A DNA stretch of 7,346 nucleotides from Planctomycetota bacterium (GCA_016927125.1 JAFGNG010000188.1:1-7346); one strand, 5' to 3'; counted from the stretch's first letter, positions 1-6,698 are shown. Translations and numbers: made by a program. The notes: generated by a model not told the origin, from the letters alone.

Positions 1-1070
1 CGCTCCAGGCGTTCCTGTACGATCTCCATGTGGAGTAACCCCAGGAAGCCGCAGCGGAAACCAAAGCCAAGCGCCCCGCTGCTTTCCGGCTGGAAGGCAA
101 AGGAGGAATCATTGAGCGCCAGGCGGTCCAGGGCTTTGCGTAAACCTTCATAGGTCTCTGATGCGGAAGGATACAACCCGCAATAGACCATGGGCTTAGG
201 TTGGTCGTAGCCGGGCAGGGCCTCGACCTTGCTCTCGGGGGTGGTGATGGTATCGCCCACGTGGACATCGGAGATATTCTTGATTGCGGCGACCAGGTAG
301 CCAACCTCTCCCACGGAGAGCTGGCGGCGCGGTTCCATGGTTTTGCCGAAGACCCCGAGCTCGGTGATTTCATAGGTGCGCCCGGTCGCCATCATCTCGA
401 TCCGTTCACCCTTGCGCAGGGTGCCGTCCACCATGCGAATGGAAGCGATTACCCCGCGGTAATCATTATAGATCGAATCATAGATAAGCGCCCTCGGGGT
501 AGCATCAGGATCACCCACCGGCGCGGGGATTCGTTCAATAATGGCATCCAGGATTTCATTCACGCCCTCGCCGGTCTTGGCGCTGACATGCAGGATGTCC
601 TGGTCCTCGCAGCCGAGGAACTGCATGAATTCTTCGTGCACGCCCTCGATATCGGCGGTGGGGAGATCAATCTTGTTGACCACCGGCTGGATATAGAGCT
701 CCTCCTCAAGGGCGAGATAGGCGTTGGCGAGGGTCTGCGCCTCCATTCCCTGCGAGGCGTCGGCCAGCAGCAAGGCGCCCTCGCAGGCGGTCAGGCTGCG
801 CGAGACTTCGTAGGAGAAGTCGACGTGGCCGGGGGTGTCGATCAGGTTCAAGAGGTATTCCTGCCCCTTGTAAAAATAAGGCAGGCTGATGGTGTGCGCC
901 TTGATGGTAATGCCGCGTTCGCGCTCGAGATCCATGTCGTCCAACATCTGCTCATGGAATTCGCGCGCGCTGATCACCCCCGTCTTCAAGAGAAAGCGAT
1001 CCGCCAGGGTGGATTTACCATGATCTATATGTGCGATTATGGAGAAGTTTCTAATGAATTCAGGGCGCAT
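1..1070 (-). CDS. lepA: Elongation factor 4 (LepA), ribosomal back-translocating GTPase, 3' part missing
   Basis: LepA is a cytoplasmic, ribosome-associated translational GTPase related to EF-G. About 356 of the usual 600 or so residues are visible; the C-terminal domains lie beyond the left edge. The GTPase motifs are intact: P-loop AHIDHGKST at residues 13-21, ERGITI at 51-56, DTPGHVDF at 78-85, NKID at 132-135 and SAKTG at 163-167. A beta-barrel domain II follows (about 193-280, beginning RALIYDS), then the start of domain III (about 290 on). HIDHGK and the IRNFSIIAHIDHGKST N-terminus separate LepA from EF-G, TypA and IF-2. The ATG at 1070 is chosen because it gives the normal short leader and has AGGAG seven bases upstream. 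The start lies inside the glk reading frame (34-bp overlap), so translation is probably coupled to glk. Identification is very secure. Confidence 0.97.
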   Translation of the reverse strand, partial: MRPEFIRNFSIIAHIDHGKSTLADRFLLKTGVISAREFHEQMLDDMDLERERGITIKAHTISLPYFYKGQEYLLNLIDTPGHVDFSYEVSRSLTACEGALLLADASQGMEAQTLANAYLALEEELYIQPVVNKIDLPTADIEGVHEEFMQFLGCEDQDILHVSAKTGEGVNEILDAIIERIPAPVGDPDATPRALIYDSIYNDYRGVIASIRMVDGTLRKGERIEMMATGRTYEITELGVFGKTMEPRRQLSVGEVGYLVAAIKNISDVHVGDTITTPESKVEALPGYDQPKPMVYCGLYPSASETYEGLRKALDRLALNDSSFAFQPESSGALGFGFRCGFLGLLHMEIVQERLE

Positions 1071-2002
1071 CCAGCAGCTCCTATCAGCCCGGCATCCCCG
1101 CCCAGTTGGGCTGGCAGGATCTGCATCCTCGCAGCCGGGACGGGAAAGGCAAGTCGTTTAAATTCGGCATTGATTTCATCAAACAACAACGCCCCGGCCG
1201 CAATCATGCCGCCGGAGAAGATCATCTTTTCAGGGTTCAGCAAGTTCGCCATGTCCGCGGCCAGTACTCCTAAAATCCTGCCGGTTTCGCGGATGATTTT
1301 GCATGCAAGCTGATCGCCCGCAGCAGCGGCGGCGAAGATTGCCGCACAGGTCAGCTCCTCGCGCGGGGTTACAGAGAGGGCGCTCTCTTCGCCCGCAGCC
1401 AGTGCTTCCTCCAGGCGGCGCACCGTGCTGTTGGCCGAGGCATACGCCTCCACGCAGCCTTGGGCCCCGCAGGCGCATTGGCGACCGCCTTGGACAACGC
1501 GCAGATGGCCGATCTCCCCGGCGGTATGGTCAATCCCGCGCACCAGCTTGCCGTCGAGAATAATCCCGCCGCCGATACCGGTGCCGAGTGTGGCCAGCAC
1601 CATATTCTTACAGCCTTGGCCCGCGCCAATCCAGTATTCTCCCCAGGCCGCGGCATTGGCGTCGTTTTCAAGAATAGTCCTGAGGCCGGTGCCTTGCTCC
1701 AGGATCTCAACAATCGGCAATCCCGAGAGCTGCGGGATATTCGGCGGATGCGCCCCGCCAATCCCCGGGGCCAGCGGGCCGGGCATCCCCAGGCCAATGC
1801 CGGTAAGAGAACTTTGCTCCACTCCTGCCTTGATTGTAACCTGTTTCACCAGTTCTACCATCTTCCGGAGAATGGTTTCGCCTGAATTATTCCCGGCATC
1901 CGTCTGCGCGGCCTCCTTGGCGAGCACCTTGCCCCGCAAGGTTACTACCCCCGCGCGCATATTAGTGCCGCCGAGATCAATACCAATAACGCAGGTCTCC
2001 AT
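1037..2002 (-). CDS. glk: ROK-family sugar kinase, probable glucokinase
   Basis: A 321-residue cytoplasmic kinase, normal length for the family, expected to phosphorylate glucose (or a related hexose) at O6 with ATP. The N-terminal phosphate-binding loop DLGGTNMRAG is at residues 9-18. The catalytic Asp is D114 in ENDANAAAWGE (112-122), and a second glycine-rich motif LGTGIGGGII is at 139-148. The ROK signature follows: AGEIGH (161-166), then CACGAQGCVEAY (176-187), with H166, C176, C178 and C183 as the structural zinc ligands. FSGGM at 262-266 belongs to the adenosine site. There is no N-terminal helix-turn-helix, so this is a kinase and not a NagC/XylR-type repressor. The ATG at 2002 has GGAG eight bases upstream, which overlaps the end of rdgB; the genes are 5 bp apart. 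The exact sugar cannot be read from sequence: mannose, N-acetylglucosamine or N-acetylmannosamine are alternatives. Confidence 0.88.
   Translation of the reverse strand: METCVIGIDLGGTNMRAGVVTLRGKVLAKEAAQTDAGNNSGETILRKMVELVKQVTIKAGVEQSSLTGIGLGMPGPLAPGIGGAHPPNIPQLSGLPIVEILEQGTGLRTILENDANAAAWGEYWIGAGQGCKNMVLATLGTGIGGGIILDGKLVRGIDHTAGEIGHLRVVQGGRQCACGAQGCVEAYASANSTVRRLEEALAAGEESALSVTPREELTCAAIFAAAAAGDQLACKIIRETGRILGVLAADMANLLNPEKMIFSGGMIAAGALLFDEINAEFKRLAFPVPAARMQILPAQLGGDAGLIGAAGCALNSLETSP
1078..1082 (-). promoter_or_regulatory. Ribosome binding site of lepA, inside glk
   Basis: AGGAG with a 7-nt spacer before the ATG at 1070. It lies within the coding sequence of the upstream glucokinase gene and fixes the lepA start, and hence the 34-bp gene overlap. 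Confidence 0.7.
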
Positions 2003-2007
2003 CTTGC

Positions 2008-2622
2008 TTACTCCAGAATTTCTTTACGGAACGCCAGGAGCGCCCGGGCGCGATGGCTTACCCGGTTTTTCTCTTCCGGTTCCGCTTCCGCAAAACTCTT
2101 TCCCAGCTCCTTGGAATAAAACAGGGGGTCATAACCAAAGCCGTTCTCGCCCCGCAATTCAAACAGGATATCGCCGTCGCACCTTCCCGCAAAGATAATA
2201 GTAGCCTTCCCGGGAATGGCAAGTGCCAGCACACAGGCAAAATGCGCCTCTCGTTCTCCTGTCGGGACCTCCGCCAGCTTTTTGAGTAGGAGCACGTTGT
2301 TGGCGGCGCTGTTCGCAGGTTCGCCCGCGTATCGGGCGCTGCGCACCCCGGGTTCCCCGCCCAGCGCCTCGACGCAGAGGCCGGAATCATCCGCCAACGT
2401 CGGTAGGCCGGTTGCCTGGGCGACCGCTTCCGCCTTGAGAACCGCGTTCTCGGCAAAGGTTCTGCCGATTTCCTCGACTTCCGCCACCTCCGGGAACTCC
2501 TCCAGCGAGCGCACCCGGATACCGCTGCCGGAGAGGATCGCCTCCAACTCCCCACGTTTTTTGCGGTTACGGCTGGCCAGCATCAATTCGGTAATGATTA
2601 AATCCTTTTCCGCATCCCGCAT
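2008..2622 (-). CDS. rdgB: RdgB/HAM1 non-canonical purine NTP pyrophosphatase
   Basis: A 204-residue cytoplasmic house-cleaning enzyme that hydrolyses XTP, dITP and ITP to the monophosphate and pyrophosphate, keeping deaminated purines out of nucleic acids. The family motifs occur in order: nucleotide-binding LASRNRKKRGEL (15-26), TFAENAVLKA (55-64) with the metal-binding Glu, LADDSGL (76-82) with the catalytic Asp pair, PGVRSARYAG (91-100), GFGYDPLF (161-168) and EKNRVSHRARAL (184-195). The start at 2622 is set by GGAG six bases upstream. It gives about 12 residues before the first strand, slightly longer than many homologues, which begin just before the LATRN-type motif. The gene follows rph by 17 bp and precedes glk by 5 bp. 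rph-rdgB adjacency is common in bacteria and supports both calls. Confidence 0.96.
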   Translation of the reverse strand: MRDAEKDLIITELMLASRNRKKRGELEAILSGSGIRVRSLEEFPEVAEVEEIGRTFAENAVLKAEAVAQATGLPTLADDSGLCVEALGGEPGVRSARYAGEPANSAANNVLLLKKLAEVPTGEREAHFACVLALAIPGKATIIFAGRCDGDILFELRGENGFGYDPLFYSKELGKSFAEAEPEEKNRVSHRARALLAFRKEILE

Positions 2623-2639
2623 AACATGCTCCGGTGCTT

Positions 2640-3365
2640 TTATTCTTTAACTCCCAGCGCCTGCTTCTGCAGGACGATCAGCTCCTGAATGCCGGCGTGC
2701 GCCAGTTTTTTCATCTGCGTTAGTTGCCGGTCCGAAAAGGGCGCGCTCTCCGCCGTGCCCTGGATCTCCACGTAGCGATCGTCTTCGGTCATGACAATAT
2801 TCATATCCACCTCGGCGCGGGAATCCTCCTCGTAAGAGAGGTCCAGCACGGCCTGGCCGTCGACCATGCCGACACTGACCGCGGCCACGAACTGCTTGAT
2901 CGGCTGGCACTCCTCTGCGATCCGGCCTTGCTGGCGCAACCAGGCCACCGCGTCGTAGAGGGCCACCATCGCGCCGGTAATCGCGGCGCAGCGGGTGCCG
3001 CCGTCGGCCTGGAGCACATCGCAGTCGATCAGGATGGAACGCTCGCCCAGTTCTGCGGTATCCACCGCCGCCCGCAGCGCGCGCCCGATTAGCCTGCTGA
3101 TCTCCACGGTGCGGCCGCTACGCTTGCCGCTGACCGCTTCGCGCGCGACCCGGGTATGGGTGCTGCGCGGCAGCAAACTGTACTCCGCCGTCACCCACCC
3201 GAGCTTGCTCTCGCGCAGGAAGGCAGGGATCTTCTCCTCCACGCTGGCGGTGCAGAGGACGCGGGTCTTGCCCATCTCGATCAGCACTGAGCCTTCGGCG
3301 TAATCGGTGTATCCCCGGGCAATCTTAACCTTGCGCAAGGCTGCGGGGTCTGGGACTTTTTTCAT
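2640..3365 (-). CDS. rph: Ribonuclease PH, tRNA 3'-end trimming phosphorolytic exonuclease
   Basis: RNase PH is a hexameric cytoplasmic enzyme that uses phosphate to remove nucleotides from tRNA precursor 3' ends. The 241-residue length is normal. Recognisable segments are EGSVLIEMGKTRVLCTASVE (24-43), GWVTAEYSLLPRSTHTR (56-72), SGRTVEISRLIGRALRA (83-99), LGERSILIDCDVLQADGGTR (106-125) with the phosphate-binding GGTR, and LDLSYEEDSRAEVDMN (174-189) with the acidic residues D181 and D187. The start is oddly built: homologues begin with an R-x-x-GR or R-x-DGR segment before LRPV, whereas here it reads MKKVPDPAALRKV, lacking the GR. No in-frame upstream extension supplies it. AAGGAG lies ten bases before the ATG. 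The gene is first in the left-hand gene set, after a 113-bp leader. Confidence 0.97.
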   Translation of the reverse strand: MKKVPDPAALRKVKIARGYTDYAEGSVLIEMGKTRVLCTASVEEKIPAFLRESKLGWVTAEYSLLPRSTHTRVAREAVSGKRSGRTVEISRLIGRALRAAVDTAELGERSILIDCDVLQADGGTRCAAITGAMVALYDAVAWLRQQGRIAEECQPIKQFVAAVSVGMVDGQAVLDLSYEEDSRAEVDMNIVMTEDDRYVEIQGTAESAPFSDRQLTQMKKLAHAGIQELIVLQKQALGVKE

Positions 3366-3375
3366 TCCGGGTATA

Positions 3376-3381
3376 CTCCTT
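3376..3381 (-). promoter_or_regulatory. Ribosome binding site of rph
   Basis: AAGGAG followed by a rather long 10-nt spacer to the ATG at 3365. Codons just upstream in the same frame give no family-like sequence, so the ATG at 3365 is the best start. Confidence 0.55.
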
Positions 3382-3413
3382 GGTTTCTTTCCAATGCCAT
3401 CAGTTACTTTTTT

Positions 3414-3431
3414 TGATAATGGCCATTATCA
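3414..3431. promoter_or_regulatory. 18-bp perfect palindrome in the rph leader, candidate operator
   Basis: TGATAATGGCCATTATCA is perfectly self-complementary, centred between 3422 and 3423, about 49 bp upstream of the rph start. Such symmetry with no spacer suits a dimeric DNA-binding protein. On the minus strand it is followed by a run of A, not T, so it is not a terminator for these genes. GATAAT within it (3430-3425) resembles a -10 box, but the nearest -35-like hexamer (TTCAAA, 3455-3450) is 19 bp away and weak. If the -10 is real, a bound protein would block the promoter of rph. The palindrome is seen directly; its role is inferred. Confidence 0.4.
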
Positions 3432-3434
3432 TTT

Positions 3435-3444
3435 TCCGCGCGGA
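3435..3444. repeat. 10-bp palindrome next to the 18-bp palindrome
   Basis: TCCGCGCGGA is a perfect inverted repeat 3 bp from the larger palindrome in the same leader, within otherwise A/T-rich sequence. It may be part of a compound regulatory site. A short G+C palindrome can arise by chance in a genome of this composition, so its function is uncertain. Confidence 0.3.
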
Positions 3445-3453
3445 TTTATTTTG

Positions 3454-3476
3454 AAAAACAACCGGGCCGTTCGGTT
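3454..3476 (-). terminator. Probable intrinsic terminator after the HD-GYP gene
   Basis: On the minus strand, 2 nt after the HD-GYP stop codon, AACCG (3476-3472) and CGGTT (3464-3460) form a 5-bp stem with a 7-nt loop, followed by G and then five T (3458-3454). The stem is short and the T-run modest, so termination may be partial. Its position between the arginine set and the rph set makes it a sensible transcript boundary. Confidence 0.5.
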
Positions 3477-3478
3477 TC

Positions 3479-4525
3479 TTAGTATGCCTGTTGGAGTTGC
3501 TTGCCGCGGGCTGCTTCTTCATCCAGGATCTCCAGGAAGCGCTTCACCACCTCGGGATCGAACTGGCGACCGCTGCACCGGACCAGCTCCTGCCGTGCTT
3601 CCTCCGGAGTCATGATTTGCTGGTATGGCCGCAGGCTAACCATCGCGTCGTAGCAATCGGCCACGCAGAGGATCCGCGCCCCCAGGGGAATCGCCTCGCC
3701 CGCCAGGCCGTCGGGATAACCCTGGCCGTCATAGCGTTCATGGTGGTGGCGCACATCCGCGATAATCGCGGCCAGCTCTTTGATCGGCTCGATGATTGAA
3801 CTGGCGATCACGGGATGGCGCTTGATGGTTTCGAATTCCGCCGCGCTCAGGCGCTCGGGATTATTCAGCACCATCTCCGCGACCCCGATCTTGCCGAAAT
3901 CATGGAGGATTCCCGCAATCTGCATCAGCCCGATCTTTTCCGCGTCATAGCCGAAGCTCTGCGCCAACTGGCGCGCGTACCTGGCGACATGCTCGCTATG
4001 ATGCTTGGTGTAGGGATCCTTGGTTTCCAGCGCTTTGGTCATAATCTGCAGAATATTCAAAAACAGGCGGTGGCTGGCGCCCTCGGCGGTATGCTGTTGC
4101 TGGGTGAGAACCCGCCGGGAAATAATTTTTTCGCATTTGAATTTAAAGATGTCCAGGGCAACCGGCGTGAGGAAGACATCCTCGATGCCGGCGGCCTTGA
4201 GGAGCGCGAGCCGGGATTGCTCATCCTTGCCCAGGTTTACCACCACCAGGGACGCTGCCAGCGTCCGGGAGAGCATCTTGCAAAGTGCCCGGCCCGTGTC
4301 CCAGCCAGTGGCTTCCAGGTCCACCACGATCAAATCCAGCCCGTCTTCCTTAACCGCCGCGTCCATAATCCGGGTCAGGAGATCCTGGTCCGGGGCTAAG
4401 CAGGTAAGCTTTTGGTAACCCTCCGCGCGCAGGGAGGCCGCGATCCCAGTGCTGCTTTCCCGGGCGTTACCGACCAGCAGGATGTGCGCCAGGTGCAGGC
4501 TTTCGCTGGAGATGTGGTTTGACAA
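3479..4525 (-). CDS. Degenerate receiver plus HD-GYP domain protein, probable cyclic-di-GMP phosphodiesterase
   Basis: A 348-residue soluble protein with no signal peptide or membrane segment. Residues about 13-135 form a CheY-like receiver fold: the acceptor Asp equivalent is kept (D69 in LIVVDLE), but the acidic pair is replaced by NAR (20-22) and the conserved Lys before Pro at strand 5 is absent (FLTPV, 118-122). Residues about 155-335 are an HD-GYP domain: HSEHVARYA (176-184), HDFGKIG (208-214), KRHP (235-238), HHHE (260-263), DGQGYPDGL (266-274) and ADCYDAM (289-295). The metal ligands and the GYP motif appear intact, so hydrolysis of cyclic di-GMP is predicted (family knowledge, untested here). 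The receiver probably senses something other than phosphorylation or serves as a docking unit. Initiation is at TTG 4525, behind a perfect AGGAGG; an in-frame TGA lies just upstream and the next Met is residue 54. The gene starts 38 bp after argF and is probably co-transcribed with it. Confidence 0.9.
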   Translation of the reverse strand: MSNHISSESLHLAHILLVGNARESSTGIAASLRAEGYQKLTCLAPDQDLLTRIMDAAVKEDGLDLIVVDLEATGWDTGRALCKMLSRTLAASLVVVNLGKDEQSRLALLKAAGIEDVFLTPVALDIFKFKCEKIISRRVLTQQQHTAEGASHRLFLNILQIMTKALETKDPYTKHHSEHVARYARQLAQSFGYDAEKIGLMQIAGILHDFGKIGVAEMVLNNPERLSAAEFETIKRHPVIASSIIEPIKELAAIIADVRHHHERYDGQGYPDGLAGEAIPLGARILCVADCYDAMVSLRPYQQIMTPEEARQELVRCSGRQFDPEVVKRFLEILDEEAARGKQLQQAY

Positions 4526-4530
4526 GTGCG

Positions 4531-4536
4531 CCTCCT
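4531..4536 (-). promoter_or_regulatory. Ribosome binding site fixing the TTG start of the HD-GYP gene
   Basis: AGGAGG, a full anti-Shine-Dalgarno match, sits 5 nt before TTG at 4525. The same frame is closed by TGA shortly upstream and has no ATG or GTG nearby, so the TTG start is well supported. A strong site with a weak start codon may set modest expression relative to argF. Confidence 0.7.
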
Positions 4537-4563
4537 GTTCTCAATCACTAGACTGCCGGGGAA

Positions 4564-5481
4564 TTACTCCGCCAGCAGTTCGGCAAAGAGCCCCCGGTAA
4601 AAATGCATCCGGTTTTCAGCCTGGTCGAAGACCACGCTGTTCGCCGATTCAATTGCCTCGTCCGTAATCTCTTCCCCCCGGTGGGCGGGAAGATCGTGCA
4701 TGATAATGCAGTCCGGCGGGGCCTTGGCAAGGAGGGCGGTATTTACCTGGTACTCGGCGAATTGCTCGCGCCGGGCCTGCGCCTCCTCTTCCTGCCCCAT
4801 GCTTGCCCAGACATCGGTATAGATGATGTTCGCGTCCGCAACTGCTTGCGCAGCGTCGCGCACCTGCTGGAAGTCAGCCTGCGGGCATTTTTTCGCGTGT
4901 TTGGCGGTGAAGTCCCCGTCCAGCTCAAAGCCTTTCGGGGAGGCAATCACAAAGCGCATCCCCAGCAGTCCGGCTGCCGAAGCCAGGCTGCGCGCGACAT
5001 TATTCCCGTCGCCGATGAAGGCCAGGGTCTTGCCCTTCTCCGTACCGAGGTGCTCGCGGATGGTCATGATATCGGCCATCGCCTGGGTCGGGTGCGAGTA
5101 ATCGGAGAGCGTGTTGATTACCGGCACATCCGCCCACTCGGCAAAGGTCTTGACAATGCTGTGCTCGAAGGTACGGATCGCGATCAGGTCCACGTAGCGG
5201 CTGATTACCCGGGCAATGTCCTTGATCGGCTCCCGCTCGCCGAGGCGGGTGCCGCCGATCATCTCCTGGGTGATGGCGGTAGCGCCCATGGACGCCGCGG
5301 CCGCCTCCAGGGAAACCCGGGTGCGGGTGGAGGGCTTTTCGAAAATCGTCATCAGCCGGCGGCCGATCAGCAGGCGGTCGGCAACGCCCGTCTGGAGACG
5401 GGTCTTGAGATCCGCGCAGCGCGCCAGCAGGCTTTCCAGTTCCGCCGTGGAGTGGTCCAGGATATTGACAAAATCTTTCAT
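4564..5481 (-). CDS. argF: Ornithine carbamoyltransferase, with Asp replacing the hallmark Cys
   Basis: ArgF makes citrulline from ornithine and carbamoyl phosphate in cytoplasmic arginine synthesis. Its 305 residues match the usual length. Carbamoyl-phosphate site: STRTR at 51-55, R103 in IRTFEH, and HPTQ at 130-133 (commonly HPCQ). Ornithine site: GDGNNVARS at 158-166 and DVWASMGQEEE at 223-233, including the SMG loop. The closing motif, normally HCLPAHRG, reads HDLPAHRG (262-269), so D263 takes the place of the Cys that lines the ornithine site. The rest of the protein looks fully conserved, and HRGEE with SMG favours ornithine over N-acetyl- or N-succinylornithine as substrate. It overlaps argD by four bases (ATGA), with GAGG seven bases upstream of its ATG inside argD, so translational coupling is likely. 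Catalytic consequences of D263 are unknown. Confidence 0.94.
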   Translation of the reverse strand: MKDFVNILDHSTAELESLLARCADLKTRLQTGVADRLLIGRRLMTIFEKPSTRTRVSLEAAAASMGATAITQEMIGGTRLGEREPIKDIARVISRYVDLIAIRTFEHSIVKTFAEWADVPVINTLSDYSHPTQAMADIMTIREHLGTEKGKTLAFIGDGNNVARSLASAAGLLGMRFVIASPKGFELDGDFTAKHAKKCPQADFQQVRDAAQAVADANIIYTDVWASMGQEEEAQARREQFAEYQVNTALLAKAPPDCIIMHDLPAHRGEEITDEAIESANSVVFDQAENRMHFYRGLFAELLAE

Positions 5482-6689
5482 GACTTCACCTCGCCTTTAT
5501 TCTCTTCCGGGATGTAGCTGAGGCAATGCTCGAGAATCTCCAGCCCCTCGTCCGCCTCTTCCGGGGTAATGGTAAAGGCCGGGAGCAGACGCAGGATATT
5601 TTCATGCGTACAATTTATCAGCAACCCCTTTTCCAGGCAGCGGCGCACAATGCCGGCCCCGGGGATGGTAAGTTCGATACCGATCATCAGGCCGCACTGC
5701 CGGACCTCGCGGATCCCAAGATCCTTCTGTTGCAGCTCTTGCAACTTCTTGGCAAAATGCTTGGTCATGCGCTTGACATTAGCCAGCACGCCGCCGGTGG
5801 TAAGAGTTTCAAAGACCGCGATCGCGGCGGCGCAGACCAGCGGGCTGCCGCCGAAGGTGCTGGCATGGCTCCCGGGCCGAAGGGACGGTGCCAGTTCCGG
5901 CTTCACCATGATCGCACCCATGGGCAGCCCTCCGGCAAGCGCCTTGGCTGTGGTCAGGATGTCCGGGATCACGCCAAAATGCTGGAAGCCGAAGATCGTG
6001 CCCAGGCGCCCCGGGCTGGTCTGGACCTCGTCAAAGATCAAGAGCAGGTTCTTCAGGTCACAGAGCTCGCGCAGGCCTTCCAAATATTCCTGGTTGGCCG
6101 GGTACACCCCGCCTTCGCCCTGGACCGGCTCGATCATGATCGCGCAGGTGTTTTCATCCACTGCCGCGCGCATGGCTTCGAGGTCGTTATACGGCACGTG
6201 GGTAAAGCCCTCCACCATCTCCGGAAGAAAGCCCTCGCGGTACTTCGGCTGCCCGGTGGCGCTGATCGCGGCAAAGGTGCGGCCGTGGAAGGAATTGAGC
6301 GCGGTAATCAGCCCCGTCCGCCCGTTGCTATGCAGACGTGCAAGCTTGATCGCGCCTTCATTGGCCTCGGCGCCGGAATTGGCGAAGAAACAGCGGCCAT
6401 CCATGCCGCTCAGCTTGCCCATCAGTTCGGCGAGCCGGCCTTGTTCGCGAATATAATAGTTGTTGGGAACATGAAAGAGCTGCTCCGCCTGCTTCTTGAC
6501 CGCTGCCACCACCGCCGGGTGGCAATGCCCGAGGCCGTTGACGCCCCAGCCGGGAAAGAGATCGAGGTACTTCTTCCCTTCCGCGTCCCAGACCCAGGAA
6601 CCCTCGCCGCGCACCAGCGCGCAGGGGACGCGGGTATAATTCGGAATGACATGCTGTTCAAAAAGCTTGATGATCTCTTGGGTATTCAT
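5478..6689 (-). CDS. argD: Acetylornithine aminotransferase
   Basis: A 403-residue cytoplasmic class III PLP aminotransferase that transfers the amino group of glutamate to N-acetylglutamate semialdehyde, giving N-acetylornithine. It often doubles as succinyldiaminopimelate aminotransferase in lysine synthesis. Visible motifs are FPGWGVNGLGHCHP (45-58), FANSGAEANEGAIKLAR (102-118) for cofactor phosphate, FHGRT (134-138), IEPVQGEGGV (186-195), FDEVQTSPGRLG (219-230) with cofactor-binding D220, TTAKALAGGLPMGA (246-259) with PLP lysine K249, and STFGG (277-281). I chose ATG at 6689 over an in-frame GTG at 6704: GAGG lies nine bases before the ATG, while the GTG overlaps that GAGG and has no site of its own. 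argB lies upstream and argF overlaps downstream. Other class III enzymes (ornithine or GABA aminotransferase) are possible by sequence, but the arg context settles it. Confidence 0.95.
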   Translation of the reverse strand: MNTQEIIKLFEQHVIPNYTRVPCALVRGEGSWVWDAEGKKYLDLFPGWGVNGLGHCHPAVVAAVKKQAEQLFHVPNNYYIREQGRLAELMGKLSGMDGRCFFANSGAEANEGAIKLARLHSNGRTGLITALNSFHGRTFAAISATGQPKYREGFLPEMVEGFTHVPYNDLEAMRAAVDENTCAIMIEPVQGEGGVYPANQEYLEGLRELCDLKNLLLIFDEVQTSPGRLGTIFGFQHFGVIPDILTTAKALAGGLPMGAIMVKPELAPSLRPGSHASTFGGSPLVCAAAIAVFETLTTGGVLANVKRMTKHFAKKLQELQQKDLGIREVRQCGLMIGIELTIPGAGIVRRCLEKGLLINCTHENILRLLPAFTITPEEADEGLEILEHCLSYIPEENKGEVKS

Positions 6690-6698
6690 GGTTTTTTG

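Noticed and set aside
1037..2002. The ROK protein as a NagC/XylR-type transcriptional repressor
   Set aside because: It has no N-terminal helix-turn-helix: the first phosphate-binding strand begins at residue 5. The catalytic Asp and zinc ligands are intact, as in kinases.
3400..3431. The 18-bp palindrome plus the adjacent T-run on the plus strand as an intrinsic terminator
   Set aside because: The longer T-run precedes the palindrome on the plus strand and appears as A on the minus strand. No plus-strand gene needs terminating, and minus-strand transcripts would see A after the stem.
4526..4563. A terminator or promoter between argF and the HD-GYP gene
   Set aside because: The 38-bp gap holds a ribosome binding site but no stem with a T-run and no convincing -35/-10 pair.
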